DNA of 60,000 bases, from contig CAIIXF020000004.1 of NCBI GenBank assembly GCA_903813345.2, positions 1,344,513 through 1,404,512 on the forward strand, written 5' to 3'. The position numbers were made by a program, and so were the translations under genes. The notes below the pieces were generated by a model. The model did no database searches. It saw only the letters and a list, made by a program, of their open reading frames with translations, and had not been told where the DNA came from. Source of the DNA: Owenia fusiformis. Lineage: Eukaryota > Annelida > Polychaeta > Sabellida > Oweniidae. This document shows, in pieces, positions 20,701-33,200 of this stretch; the first letter of the stretch is position 1; each line of letters opens with the position of its first letter.

Positions 20701-23171
20701 CGGAGGCCCGTGTTCGAATCCCGCATTCGCCTTTTTATTTTTTTTAACTAAATGATTTTTCTTTGACATTACGCAGATAATTTTTTTTTATTTACATAGA
20801 ATTTATATTAGAGCTTGAAAATGTAAAAACAATATGTGTCAACATATTGCGTTTTGGAGCGATGTGCAGGTTTAATGTATTCAAGCACATTCGAATGTGA
20901 ACGTTTCTTACCTCCTCAGTAAAAATATTTGTGCTTTTCCCATCACATTGTAGCATGCAAGGGTACAAGGAAAATAAACACAAAGTCAAGAAAAAGTTTG
21001 CAAGCTAGGTCATATCAGGTTCGTATAACCAGCTTTTGCCAATTTAAGTTTTTCAAAAGGATCAAGGGGTGAACATTTGACAATTTTCAAGTGGCCCAGA
21101 AATCTTGAAAATGCTCAGAATCGTGAAAAATTGTACTGGTTTTGAGAGAATATTTGGCCAATGGAGTGGTCCACTTGAACCCACGAATGCCCCCCCCCCT
21201 GAATATATACATTTTAAGGGCATAAAGGTTATTACAAACACATCTATACAACTATATTTATTAGACATAGATATGAAACATTTCAGAACTAGATAACAGC
21301 AACGCGAGGTGGAGCAAATCCCATCGAACTTTTGATCTCAAAATCGTTCAACTACTTCACGTTTTAGTAAAAAAGTAAAATTAGACTTTAAAATAGAGGC
21401 CACTTTTCAAAATGGCCACCTGGCCAATGTGCCATGCTTATGAGTATCAACATATCAAATGTGAAAAAATAGGTCAACTACTTTTCGAGTTAATATGCAA
21501 AATAACACACACTAAGTTAGAAGCCATTTTTCAAAATGGCTGCCTACTTGCCAAAGTGTCATAAGATAGTGTCCCATGCTTATGAGTTTTCACAAATTAT
21601 ATATGCAAAAATCGCTCCATAGCCTATTACTCTTCCCAGTTACAGCAACTTAGAATTTTGACGCACATCAAATTGTCCGCTATTTCCAATTCTGATTGAA
21701 CGAAATGCGATGGTACCTTCAGACCCTTGGGTTGCCATTTGGAAGTGATTGTGTTTTCTGATTTGCTTAAAATCTTGCAAGCAAAGGGATACAAAACAAA
21801 TAAGCTAATTCTCATTCCCAAGTCTAAATTAGTGTGTTTGTTCATTTCCCGCCTGCCGGGCATAGACGATAATCATTCATTTTCAGTTATTTATGTTCTT
21901 CCTGGTCAAATATAGAGAAAAGTACTTCTCCATTAATCATGAAAATTATTTCTTAAATTATCGGTGAATTAAGCTTTTTAATGGTGTATAAAACTTAGTG
22001 ATTGGTCTTATATTTCTAGAGATATCGTAATTTGAAAAGAGTGTTTTTCAGCGCGATTCTTATATTCCTTCCGCAATTCAGCTGCACTATTCATACCTTT
22101 GATTGATAGGCTAGCAGTAGATTATGATTCCTTTTATGACCAGAGATTCTAGAGTTCTCAAGATTTCTGCTAAGTCTAATAACCATCATATTTGTAATGT
22201 GTGTGGGGTTGGTGTTGGTGTTGGTGTAGGGACGAAAGATTTCGAACGCAATGCGTGACATATACGTAATTCGCGTGAAAAGTCCGAACGAAATGCGTAC
22301 GTTTTTTTTCGGCGTTCGTATTTTTGCTGTGTAGACGAACCTTTTTAGAAATTTTTGTACTGAAACATTTTTGCTTGACAATTACCAGGTAAAATGCGTA
22401 TTTGCGTGCACAGGGAGCTCAAGTTGGAACTACGTAATCATTTAGTAAACTGGACTGGGAAATCAGAGGTCGAAGGGTTTTTCAATAAAATATATTCCAA
22501 AAATTCTTGACACCCAGTAAGTCGTAGGGTCGAAGGGTCGTAGGTCGAAGGGTTTTTAGTACATTCCCTTTAATATTCTATGTTGACTATCTGTCCTACA
22601 CATCATGTATTTTCTAGGTGCAAGAGAATACCGAAACTGGTAACATGAAAAGGGCTTCCAACCAAGTTATCAATAAAGGTAATATATTTAGAAACTTACA
22701 GCAGAGTGATTTATTTAAATAAGCGTCTCGGTCAATCAGTTTAGCGTATCAGTGCATTGATTTAAGGTATATGGTTAAATGAAAAGAACTCATTTATGAA
22801 TTGCAATAGTAAAGAATCCCGTATATTTCTTTATTGGATTTGAAAGCATTCATACATGTACTAATTAACCCATCATGATAATACATTCGGGCTCTGCCCT
22901 CGTGCATTATGTTTTATGGGTACTAGATGTACTGGTAAAGAACATGTACTGATGCTTTTAACTTTCCAATAAAGAATGATGCAGGATTCGTTATTCCTTA
23001 AATGAACGAAAGTTTTCTCGATGGATTTACGACCGCGACACCGCGACTGCTATTGCGTCGCAATTGGCGATTGGCTGTATTCTACCCATCGTTATATTTT
23101 CAGAGTTGCCGAGACAAAACCGAGGATGCTGTACTGTTTGCAGGAGTTGGTGCTATTGTTGTTATGCCTAG
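17790..23171 (+). CDS. Secreted cysteine-rich peptide precursor, gene 1 (66 residues)
   Basis: Exons 17790-17805, 18757-18812, 22618-22678 and 23104-23171 join with phases 1, 0, 1. The start follows TCATCTGAA, also found before the start of gene 2. Residues 1-20 form a signal peptide with a leucine-rich core. The propeptide runs to an R-x-x-R site at 48-51 (a second basic pair is at 35-36). A 15-residue tail holds all six cysteines of the predicted mature part as CC-x2-C-x3-C-x-CC, with Trp just before the fourth cysteine. The predicted mature peptide has one Arg and no acidic residue, so it is nearly uncharged. The cysteine order matches framework III of M-superfamily conotoxins, but the precursor is not a recognised member. 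A defence, venom or signalling peptide are all possible; no function can be assigned. Intron 2 carries a 2.2-kb transposon. Confidence 0.8.
18997..19107. repeat. 111-bp hairpin element in intron 2 of peptide gene 1
   Basis: TGCTCCGATTTT at the left and AAAAATCGGAGCA at the right bound arms that pair through GAGTATTGTGTTCAAAATTG up to the centre. Related ends occur near 19418 (GGTCACAT then GCTCCGATTTTCAC) and 25129-25162 (AATCGGAGCTAATGTGACC). Confidence 0.75.
19418..19700. repeat. GC-rich stretch of nested palindromes
   Basis: In an AT-rich setting this stretch contains GGCCGGCCGATGAG, GCGCCGGGCGATGATCG against GACGTCGCCCGGGCGC, and ATCTTACGA ... TCGTAAGAT. It begins with the same GCTCCGATTTT end as the 18997 hairpin, so it is probably a larger, more complex relative. 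Confidence 0.55.
20338..22567. mobile_element. 2.23-kb Mutator-like element with 9-bp target duplication
   Basis: GGAATGTACTAAAAACCC at the left and its reverse complement at the right begin inverted ends of about 100 bp. CTTTAATAT lies just outside both ends (20329-20337 and 22568-22576), a 9-bp target-site duplication. Long inverted ends plus a 9-bp duplication are typical of Mutator-like elements. No transposase frame is present, so it is non-autonomous. It sits in intron 2 of peptide gene 1. Confidence 0.82.
20661..20732 (+). pseudogene. tRNA-Gly-derived sequence, degenerate
   Basis: The stretch resembles tRNA-Gly through the D arm, anticodon arm and GTTCGAATCCC box B and is followed by a T-rich run that could stop RNA polymerase III. 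The acceptor stem does not pair, two T-stem pairs are broken and the anticodon loop is altered (TTGGCAC). It is a tRNA pseudogene or the head of a tRNA-derived SINE, inside the Mutator-like element. Confidence 0.6.
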
Positions 23172-23550
23172 GGTGTACTCTACTTACCCTGTTTATTTTG
23201 TAATATGAGAAAAGTAGTTCCATTAAAAATGTGTTGGTATAAACAGCACCATCTTTGTATAGAATACTTTAATGTCATTTGCATTGATTCAATATAATCA
23301 TGAATAAAGAGTAAGAAATGCGTTAGGTTAAAATGAGCGTATGCTTTATCATACGCGTTAACACAACATTAACACTTTAAAAAACCTCCCTTTAAAACAT
23401 TTTATACAATACATGTCGAATGAAATAATAAAATACAAGGTAGGTGGGCGAGGATTTTTTGTTCATAATGCATCGCCTTTGACGGCTATATCAAACAATA
23501 ATTAAGTAGACTATATGTATGATGCGACAGTCACCAATAACAAAGAATGA
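23172..23550 (+). other. 3' UTR region of peptide gene 1
   Basis: The first 110 bases are similar to the sequence after the stop codon of peptide gene 2 and to the orphan copy at 49214-49347. An AATAAA near 23303 may be the polyadenylation signal. Confidence 0.55.
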
Positions 23551-24065
23551 CACTGGTGATCCACTCGATTACGCTGGTTACCGAAACGGTTCGTTTTGGT
23601 AACAAAATGTCGGAACATAGAAGGTACGATTTTTCTCTTTTCCTCATTTCACACGTTGTAGGCAGAATTCCCACGGCATTTTTAATACAAACCTGTATCA
23701 GTATCATATGTTTAAGAAAATGTACATATGTGCGAACAAATAGTTCAGAAGACAACAAAATCGTCGATTTAATTCTTCACTTAAGTTACATAAACGGTTT
23801 TTCGAAAAACAGTTAAGATCTGCACTTTTAACCCAAACCGTTTATGTAACTTAAGTGAGGAATTAAGTGAGCTATTTTTTCGCAAACTTGAACATTTTCT
23901 AAAACATATGATACTGATATACGTTTGTGAGAAAAAACGTCGTGGGGATTCTGCCTACAAAGCGTGAAAAAAGGAAAAAAGAAAAATCGTACCTTCGACA
24001 TTCCGACATTTTGTTACTAAAACGAACCGTTTCGGTAACCAGCGTAATCGAGTGGATCACCAGTG
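23551..24065. mobile_element. 515-bp foldback element with 5-bp target duplication
   Basis: The element is one long palindrome: arms of about 230-245 bp starting CACTGGTGATCCACTCG and ending in the inverse, with a loop of only about 40 bp. AATGA flanks both ends (23546-23550 and 24066-24070). CACTG ends occur in CMC-type transposons, but the 5-bp duplication leaves the class open. It lies 380 bp past the stop codon of peptide gene 1. Confidence 0.85.
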
Positions 24066-27000
24066 AATGAGAAGCCATTCCAAATCATCTTCATATAAAT
24101 AGTTCACATCTATAGTAGAGTTAAGGCTCAGCTGGAAAGTAACATTTTGGTAAAAAATTGCTATACCTGCACATGTTGTTTTCTGGTACAAAATTAAATC
24201 GGAAGGCTTGCTTCCAAGAATGAATTGTTTGCCAGCCTTTCACAATAATAAAATGTACGCATTCCATTTAATAAACAGGATTTTGTCGATAATTAAGGAA
24301 TTCAATTTTATCTTGACATTTGTTTGTTCACGAGCTTTTTTTCAAATAGACTTATGTCATCAGCAAAATGATCGGTAAACGGACGAATTTTAATATTAGA
24401 CGTTTCATTTCTCATAAAGCCTTCTTTACTTGGGATTCGCTGAACCGTTCAACGATTTCATGTTGGCACTATAAGCTTATTGTGTACAAGATTAAACTTA
24501 ATATAAAACATTCAATAACTAGGTATTGATCGGTTCTTCAATGCGAATGTTTGCCTTCCGTAAAAATTGAAATAACGATTCGATACAATTTGATATTATT
24601 TTGTTATTGAGATAAAAATGTTATGAATTCACCATTTCCTTTTTGGGTTCTTTGTAATTGTAACGCCTAATAGGGATGTTGAAGGTATTCGTAATCTGAA
24701 AGTGAGTTTTACAGGGAAAGTGAAAGTCAGATTTCAGGGGTTAAGTCACAAGGGTTTGGAAAAAACAATTTATTTTAACATTTTATTTCCAAACTTTATC
24801 TTTGCGTACAGTATATTGACAACTGTGCATGACTGTATTTTCATATATTATCCCCCAGTGCATAAATATCTCAATGCAGTTACATGTTTTATAAAATGTG
24901 TCTTCACCAATAAATATTCTTATTACTATAGATTATGAACTTTAAATGCAATGTTATGTACACTCCCCTCCATAAGTTTGGCAACCTTTTTCCCCCATTG
25001 AACTACGTGTTAAAGCCTCTTTACCTTGAATTTTTATTTACCCAACCTGCGATGAAAATACTTATACTATTGACGGAAACGTAATTTGACTTTAATTCCA
25101 ATACCTAATATATGTGTATAAAACGTGTGGCGCCGGGCGATGAATCGGAGCTAATGTGACCTAGAGAGAAGCATGCATTAGTAGCATTGCTTATGTTTCT
25201 TGCTGCACCACCGCCAGAAGGCCTTCCAAGTGAGATAGTCCCAATCCTTATGTTTTTATTTGTGCCTCCTCCATATCTCTTGTTAAATTTTGGTCACAGA
25301 TAGGTGAGATTAAATAACAACAACTGGCAAGGGCGCGATGTCCTTGGATTATTTTAAATACACCCATATGATTTTTTGAAACTGGGTGAAACAGTTAATA
25401 CATTTCATGAGATGAGTAATTTTTTGCCTTGAACTTCTCCTCACATTGATGTGGCTGAGATCTTGCCCTTGCTACCCTTTACTCTCCCTGATGTTGATGT
25501 TAACATAGCAACTGTTTCTCAGTCATAAATGATGTTTGGCCGATATGGGATCTATATGCATCAAATGCACGTTGGTCATCTCTTGAAGAATGGGACAATA
25601 TGATGAATAATTGGAACGATCTCCCATTTGCCATTTGCTCAACTGATACAACATCCCATGAAATCAACAGGCCATAGAATTAGCCCCAAGCACTTACTCT
25701 GAGAATAGCTTTGAAACTATAGATTTTTCAATTATACCTAGAATAATGTTTTAATGCTACTGAACTTATGACACGACCCCTGAAATCCGATTTTACTTTC
25801 AGATTCCGAATAGCATCAACATCCCTAATTGTAAAACTTATATTATTTCAATCATCTGATGCGTCAGTTAAAGTGCATTTTGTAATGACAGTCTTTAGAC
25901 TTAAATATTCATCGTGAGGAATTAGTTCCTTTCTAGAAAACCACGAGTGAGTTAAGGATTTAAGCTTTTGACTCAGTGCATTTTGGACTGATCAATCCTC
26001 AAAAATGTGTTGTTTCAACCTTTGCACGAGATTCCCAGAAATAATCAGGCACAATGCATTGAGTCTTGGGCTTAAATTCTTTTCACACGTAGCGAAATGT
26101 TTTCGAAGAAATCAACTTAAAGAACATATTTTCAATTAAAGTTTTTACAAGGGCCAAGTTGGCAGAGTATCAATTTCAATCTGTAGAGACAAGTTGTCAC
26201 CTTGACAATCATTCAACAAGTGATCTTGGATGGTCCGTTATCCAGTGCTGTTATATGAAATACTGTGTTCTGATTGTATTGGGCTTTAAGGCCAAATTAA
26301 TTTTCAAAAATGAGCTTTACATTTTCAAAATTTGCGCCCGAATTTTGTATTCTAATGAGGCTTACTGCTCAGCTTCTATTTACCCTAAATATAAGGAATA
26401 GCATAATGTAGGCTGAATAAGATGATATCTCATTTATCAGAGCCCTCAATCTATGACAAAAGAATAGGGTTTTGGGCAGGGATTTCAGCCTCAGATTCCA
26501 AGGTATAAAAACTTCATACTCTAGTAATCTAAGATGATAATCAAATCCTCAAACCACGTCATCATATTATTTATTCCATTGTTTTATAATCTAACATAAC
26601 ATCTGTTTTGTCTCGTAAATCTTGGGATGTAGAGAGAACAATAGCAGGCTACTTACAGCTTTGCTTATGCACGGCATACGTCTGTAACGATCGGGTTAGT
26701 GTAACCTTAAACATTGAAAATGATTTGTTAAAGTGTCACGCATATAAAACATATATTTAGAAGCGTTCATAATGTTTAATCAGATAATATCTATTGTGTT
26801 TAAGTATTTCAAAAAGACAAAGAAACAATCACGAGCATTTTCGCGCTCATGCTAGGCATGACAGCCATGGGCGTAGGGCTATATTTTGAGTTGGTACGCA
26901 CACTCGGGGATGCCTGATTGCAGGCCGCGCATCGCGGGTTGTCCGGGGGTGTGCTTCCCCGCGAAAATTGAATGACGTTATTTGATGGAATCTTAGCGTT

Positions 27001-27504
27001 TTTATCAACTTTAAATGTTGACAATTTTGTTGACATTTCTCTTGATCATTTCATTCCACTGTCGTCTAAGAGTGTCGAATATTTTTTATGAGAATATGTT
27101 TCTTTAAACTACACAATATTAGGTTGAAAAGAGCTGCATTGTATTCTTGAAAAAAAAGAATATTGTTATTGTTGTTCGCATAACTCATTACACTTTTAAA
27201 ACCTACCTAAAACCTCCCCCTTGACATCATCGTCTTTGCTTCAAATCGGTTAATCGTGACACCGTACATCTAAAGTGTACGACGGTATATTTTGTCACTG
27301 TACGTTGTCGATGGTTAGGCGTGTACTACGACAAAGAAACTTGGCGTAGGCGTCACATAGTAAACCTGTATTACCAAACACTTACATGTATCTCATAGAA
27401 ACATCTCTGGATGTTTACTCTTTTTCTTGGTCCCATTTTTGTAATCCCTATTGACTTACATCGAAACCTTCAGATAAAACATCAAAACACTGTCAGCGAT
27501 CGGA

Positions 27505-27780
27505 TCCAGAAAGGACAAGGTTATTCCAATGTCAAATGTCAATATCTAGGTATTTGGCATTTTAGGATTCTTCGGGTGTAGTGTATAAACTTTATGGGTC
27601 AAGGTCATTCCAAGGTCAAAGGTCAATATCTTTGAATAATATATTTTAAGGTATCTGGGGGCTGTTGCAACCCTTGGTGACTAAAAATTAGGTGACTTGA
27701 GGTCAATGTCGATTTTTATTGGTCAAGGTCATTCCAAGGGCAAATGTCAATGTCTAAGTATTCGCCGTGACCCTTGGTTA
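27505..27780. repeat. Repeats built on AAGGTCA half-sites
   Basis: Three spaced copies contain variants of GGTCAAGGTCATTCCAAGG. The middle copy has AGGTCA-A-AGGTCA at 27613-27625, a perfect direct repeat with one spacer base. This is probably a piece of a dispersed repeat. Confidence 0.65.
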
Positions 27781-27814
27781 CAGTTTTTTTTCAAAAGAAT
27801 TCCATGCAAATCAT

Positions 27815-27874
27815 AGCGGCGTTTTGGTCCCCAGCTGTGAGAAGAGCTTACAACTGGGGACCCAAACGCTGCTA
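27815..27874. repeat. Hairpin, stem about 20 bp
   Basis: AGCGGCGTTTTGGTCCCCAG pairs with CTGGGGACCCAAACGCTGCT with one bulge or mismatch near the middle. The loop is about 20 bases. Confidence 0.75.
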
Positions 27875-28600
27875 AAAGGAGGGACTCTGTTTAACAGAAT
27901 AATGTACCAAAGGTATTTTGATTTGATTTGTATGGAACAATTTTGAAGAAAAACGGTGCAATATGATACTCACAATCCTTGATTTTCAAACATCTGGGAA
28001 GTCCCAATTTTAATAACGGCTTTGTATTGTGAAATTCGTGAAATTAGGACTTTCAAACGAACTTTATTCATAAACCATAATTTTAGTGGCGTATCTACAC
28101 ATACGCAAAGTACGAATGTGTATACTCTCAAATTTAATGACAGAAAAATGAGATTTTCCGTTTTTTTAAACTGATATATGTTATGAAAACTGACATTTTT
28201 TCATTGGGATAACATGAGTATGATTATTGAAAATTACTAATAATCTATCATTATCTAATCTGGATCGGTAATTAGGTAATATCCAAATTTCCACATCTTA
28301 ATATTCTATGTTTCAATTCTCTCCAAAACAATAAAATTAAATGCATATATTTCACCATGATTATTATCATGACATTTCAAAAGGTAATTATTTCGAAATT
28401 GATGTAATAAATAATATTTATTTTATCACTATTATACCAGTCTAAATAGCCGAGTCAACATCTGAAATCCAATTTCTAAATAGCGATCCTTTATTCCCAA
28501 AAGGGATGGAATTAAATATGTTGAGGGATTAACTACAACGGGTATCCTCAACTTCCCTGGTACGTTTCATAAATAAATGGAGAGTAAAGTGACACATATT

Positions 28601-28735
28601 AGGGAGTTTAAGCTTGCAGTGTTTTTCACAACCTAAACGCGAACGGAAAATATATTTAAGCGATGCATTTGTGTCAGCGATTGGTCATACGTATAGGTTG
28701 GCGTTCCAATTTCTTATGCAAGCTTAAACTCTCTA
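28601..28735. mobile_element. 135-bp MITE with 17-bp inverted ends
   Basis: AGGGAGTTTAAGCTTGCA at the left is inverted at the right (TGCAAGCTTAAACTCTCT), with one mismatch. The open frame 28663-28965 begins inside it and is not considered a gene. Confidence 0.75.
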
Positions 28736-28739
28736 TTAC

Positions 28740-30236
28740 CAAAAAGACTGACACATATGAAAAAACTCTTTTGATCAGCCCAAGTTACGACGGTTTATTG
28801 GCAGAGCTTGATTTTCCAAGGTGCGCTTATCACGATTGTTTCCCGAAATCGAACCCGGATTTTTTCAAAAAGACATACTTTTGTACAGAAATGAAACTGG
28901 ACATTTTGTCCGGCTTTTTGCTATGCGTGTTACATACACTATTTACTGTTAAACCTGTATATTAGAATACCTGGCTAATCCGAACACCTCCAAATCTAAA
29001 CACTTTTTCGTCCCATTTTCCTCCAATTGACTCTTAAAATGTGAACAGCTTAAATGTGAACACCTCTCAGTTTGAAGAGTGAACAGTCATGTTTGTAAAA
29101 CTTATCTGTCTAATCTGATCACGTTATCAAATGTTTTTACAAAATCGCTCAAATATTTTCTAGTATTATCACTGTCTTATCATGATATCAAAACATTTGG
29201 AAAAACATGGTTTCAATAATAAAATGTCTTTATAACATTGCTAATATATTCATTTGAATCTGATTTTCAAATTATTGGAATGCAATAAAGCTATGAGGTC
29301 AACAGAGCTATGAATATTTATGAATGTGGTAACATATCTTTTAAATATAGAATCTCCAAATGCAAAAAACACAAGATGTGAACACCTCCAAATCTGAACG
29401 CTTTTATCTGGTCCCAGTTGTGTTCGAATAAGACAGATGTATAATACTTTCAAGAAACTCAGAAGCACAATCTACTATTTTATTATTCTCTCTGGGAATT
29501 TTTTTCAATTGGTTTTAAACTTCAGTCATTTCATAATCGATATGCACTAACACAAGTTTTAGTAAATGGAGTGCTCCAACACATTTCCTTTAAATCCAAT
29601 TTGAAATAAAATGGACAAAGTAGACAGAAATAATGTTGTTTTCAATATTTTTCATTTTAAATATTGTCCCTCCATAAGTGCTAAACCGAGGGGAGGGTTT
29701 AATATCTAAAACCATTTTACGAAAATTCCAGGCCAGGCTAAAAACGGAGTATATGTAAAATAGATATATGTTGTGATTACCAAAATTTTGAATTGTAAAA
29801 CATATATTTTGGTTAAAATGAGAGACTTTTTCGGTTGAAATGATAAAAAATTACGTAAAACTGTTTACCAATATTTATCTTTCCACCAAATATGATGAAA
29901 TCCGTCTAACAGTATTCGAGTTATCTTCCGGACGGCAGACAGACGGATAGACGGACGGATTGACTATACCCATCCCGAACTTTGTTCGTCGGATAACAAT
30001 TCGAAAATGTTTTTAATCCCTGGCATAATCGCTTCATGATATTGATTATTGGATTCTGATGATTAATTCGTATTCTAAATAGTTTAAAACGTCGGTGAAC
30101 AGGTGATTACATTTAATTATTGGAAATTTATTGCTGCTTATATAATATATCCTTTGACGGAAAAACTTTATTACGTATACACAACATATACGAGAAAGGC
30201 CCTGTCAACTGGTCACGTTATTCATAATTATCTGAA
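28740..30236. other. Intergenic sequence upstream of peptide gene 2
   Basis: No gene was found. A run of GACGG/CAGACAGACGG repeats near 29930-29960 looks like a fragment of a dispersed repeat. From about 30050 the sequence resembles the region upstream of peptide gene 1 and so probably contains the promoter. Confidence 0.5.
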
Positions 30237-33200
30237 ATGCGTTTCATCTTAGGTAAGTAAAAAAAATACTTTTGAAGTTTTCTAGAATCACTCAGAAAGT
30301 CTTGGATGATTGTTTTGTTTAAAAAGCTTGTAAACTTGCCAAATGGAATAACTTTTGTTTTATTGAATCTATTATTTTATTTTTTAACATAAAAAGACAT
30401 TGTGACTATGTTTCATGCTGGGACATTATATTATTAGGCCGTCAAGGCCGTATTCAGGTTTGTTTTGTCCTAGGAAGGGGTGACTTAAGGTTGACTAACA
30501 ATCATGTGTTTTAAGGATTCATTTAGTATCTTTCGAAAAAATGTTTCTCCTTTAGTCCAGGCTAAATCATTGGTCCGTCTTAGGAGAAGATAACGGATTT
30601 AAGATGGCGGATGGTATGTGTTAGTTTTGATAATTTTAGTTTTAGTCGAATTAAACCAATTTTTAGTTGCCATTCGGTTTGATGTTTGAACTACATCAGC
30701 TTATAGTAACTCGATAATATGCTAAATTAGACATAAAGGAAATTTTCAGATAAGTCCTAGTTGTTTCCTCCCGTTGGATCACCATTCTTGTTGATAAGTT
30801 TAAATGTATATTCCTACATACGTTCACTGCTAAGCAACTGTCAACATTACCGTTTACTTATTAACGTAGGGTCTAATAGGGGTCCAAAAATAAAAATATG
30901 AATTCAAGTTTACAACTGATGACCTACTAATGAATTGGTTGTTTGAAAGGTAATTTGCATATATATTTATTTAATTTGTTAAATTGAAAATGAAACCCTC
31001 CGTGTGTCTGTATTATTGTTCAATTTTTAGAAATAATCTTCACATTTATTTCATCTTCATTGCACATCTATGTTGTTCTTCAGGATTTGACAAGAGAATA
31101 CTATTTGATGTGTAATCAATGTGTTTTAATCATCTTTATAATAGGTGTTCCCCAGGGTTGCACTTATCGTCACGCCTATTTTAATTCATGATCTTGTGAT
31201 CTTTTGATTCATGATCTCATTGGCAATAAAAGTTAAATCTATGTATTGTTCAATGTGATGGTGCTGTCATTCTCAGATACTGACAATATACGCATGGACG
31301 ACCTCTCACCGTCCAACTTATACAGTGAAGTAGTCCACTATAAGTGAAAACTCCAGAATGCCGAACTGTTTGAATAGAAAAATAGCTAAAATAATTCTTG
31401 AGTTCGGAATTCACGATATAATACCATTACACGTATGTAGATTCAGAAAAATAATAGAAAATCTAGTTCTCACATTTTCCCACCCAAGAGTAAATTATTG
31501 ATATGGAATGCGCATGCGCAAAAAACTTACGGAATACCGAACAGTTTGAATAGAAAAATAAGAAATGCCGAGTTTTTTGAATAGAAAAATGTTATTATTA
31601 TTTAATATTAGTTATAGAATTCCATATCCCTATTTGAACGGCTTTTAAGGTCATATCTGAAAATAATTGCTGCTGTGAACATGGCCGAGGGGGGACACAT
31701 TGACTAGTAATGTGGTGTAGAATTGAACTTTATTTTGACAAAACACTAACTTTTAAAATGACTGTAACTGTAACTAAGATTGATCGGTTCCCATTGGCTT
31801 TATATGTTAAGTTTGGAGTTTCATTATCTCGATTCACAAGATCTCAATTGCTTCAACTTCAAGACCACCCTGGAAATCAATAATAAATGTTTAACATGAC
31901 CAGAAATCAAAAACTTAACTTCAGAAATTAAACATATTGTGCAATATCGATCAAATGTCTCTCAATCCCTCTCACGAAAAATCTAAATTGATTTTTTACA
32001 TAAAAATATTTTTTCGGCTTTGTATTCACTGCTTTGTGTTGTGTTGTGTTGTGTTGTGTATTTGGTTTTTGTATTGCCCCAATATGACATTTCTAATAAC
32101 ATTTATGGAATGATGAGGTTATTTCTGGTCGGGATTTAGCCTTTATGTATACACCCTATGCAGACAGAGCCTGTGGGAAATATTGGGTGCGGAGCAAATG
32201 AGCGGAGGGTGCGGAGCTAACGGTCATTTTTGAATTTAAATTTGGGATATTTCTGAAACTAAGCCGATTTGGGACTTCAAATATACCAAGATATGTGTAT
32301 TTGACACCAAATATCAATACAATTGTGCAAATAGTAGCGCAATTCATTCTATAGCGACGCAGTGTGCCTTAAACCCTTCCCTTAATTTTTTTGGACCTGG
32401 AATCTGCATTTGATAAAGTCAAGCACAATTTACTCATTCACAAGTTAAAATCATATGGTTTTGATGAAAATATTTTGACTCTAATTAAATCATACCTAAG
32501 TAATAGAAGAGTATGTACGCGCTTAAACGGGACTTTATCTGAATTTTCAGAAGAAAGCTACATAAACAGCGGTGTTCCACAGGGTTCCATTTTAGGTCCC
32601 ATCCTGTTTTTGCTTTTCATTAATGACCTACCAGAGGTCATTCAGTCAAAATGTTTCATTTATGCCGACGACACATCCATATATGTGCCCGTTCAAAAGT
32701 CCGAGGATATTGCAGTATCAAACTTATTACTACAGCGTGACTTGGATAATGTTTACGACTGGTCAAGAGTATGGGGCTTAAATTTCAAGCCCTCTAAAAC
32801 CAAAGAAATTATTTTCTCCAAATCTGGTCGAGCCCAAAGAAATTACCCTATTTTGACCTTAAGCGACAGAGAAATAGAGAGAGTAAAACACCATAAACAC
32901 CTTGGCGTTATCTTAGATAACCACCTTGATTTCAAAGAACATATAGATCAGCTTAAATTAAAAATAGACAAAATGCTAAATCCTTTAATCGCTTTAAAAA
33001 ATAGAATCTCATCCAAACATCTTGAAAGAATGTACCTATCTTTTATTTTGCCTAAAATATAATTCGGCTCTATCTTTTACAACTGCGCCATAGTTGGAAA
33101 TCTTTAAGTGAAAGAAGACAAGAAAAAATGGCAACTCTTATGTACAAAGTTACCAAAAACAAAGTCCCTCGCTATGTTCATGACATATACAGAAATCTTC

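Larger units (their letters stand above)
24071..28600. other. Gene-poor intergenic sequence
   Basis: No coding exon was supported. The left part has transposon ends (AATCGGAGC near 25150). Around 25200-25310 the minus strand reads an open GGGTNKNIRIGT-type stretch of about 40 residues that I do not recognise. A GC-rich patch lies at 26850-26960. Repeats at 27500-27874 are listed separately. Confidence 0.5.

Noticed and set aside
20661-20732. Functional tRNA-Gly gene
   Set aside because: The acceptor stem does not pair, the T stem is broken and the anticodon loop is changed.
23104-23171. Hepcidin identity for the cysteine-rich peptides
   Set aside because: Hepcidins have eight cysteines in a different order; here there are six as CC-x2-C-x3-C-x-CC.
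28663-28965. 100-codon plus-strand frame
   Set aside because: It starts within a MITE, has no recognisable motif and no supporting splice or context signal.
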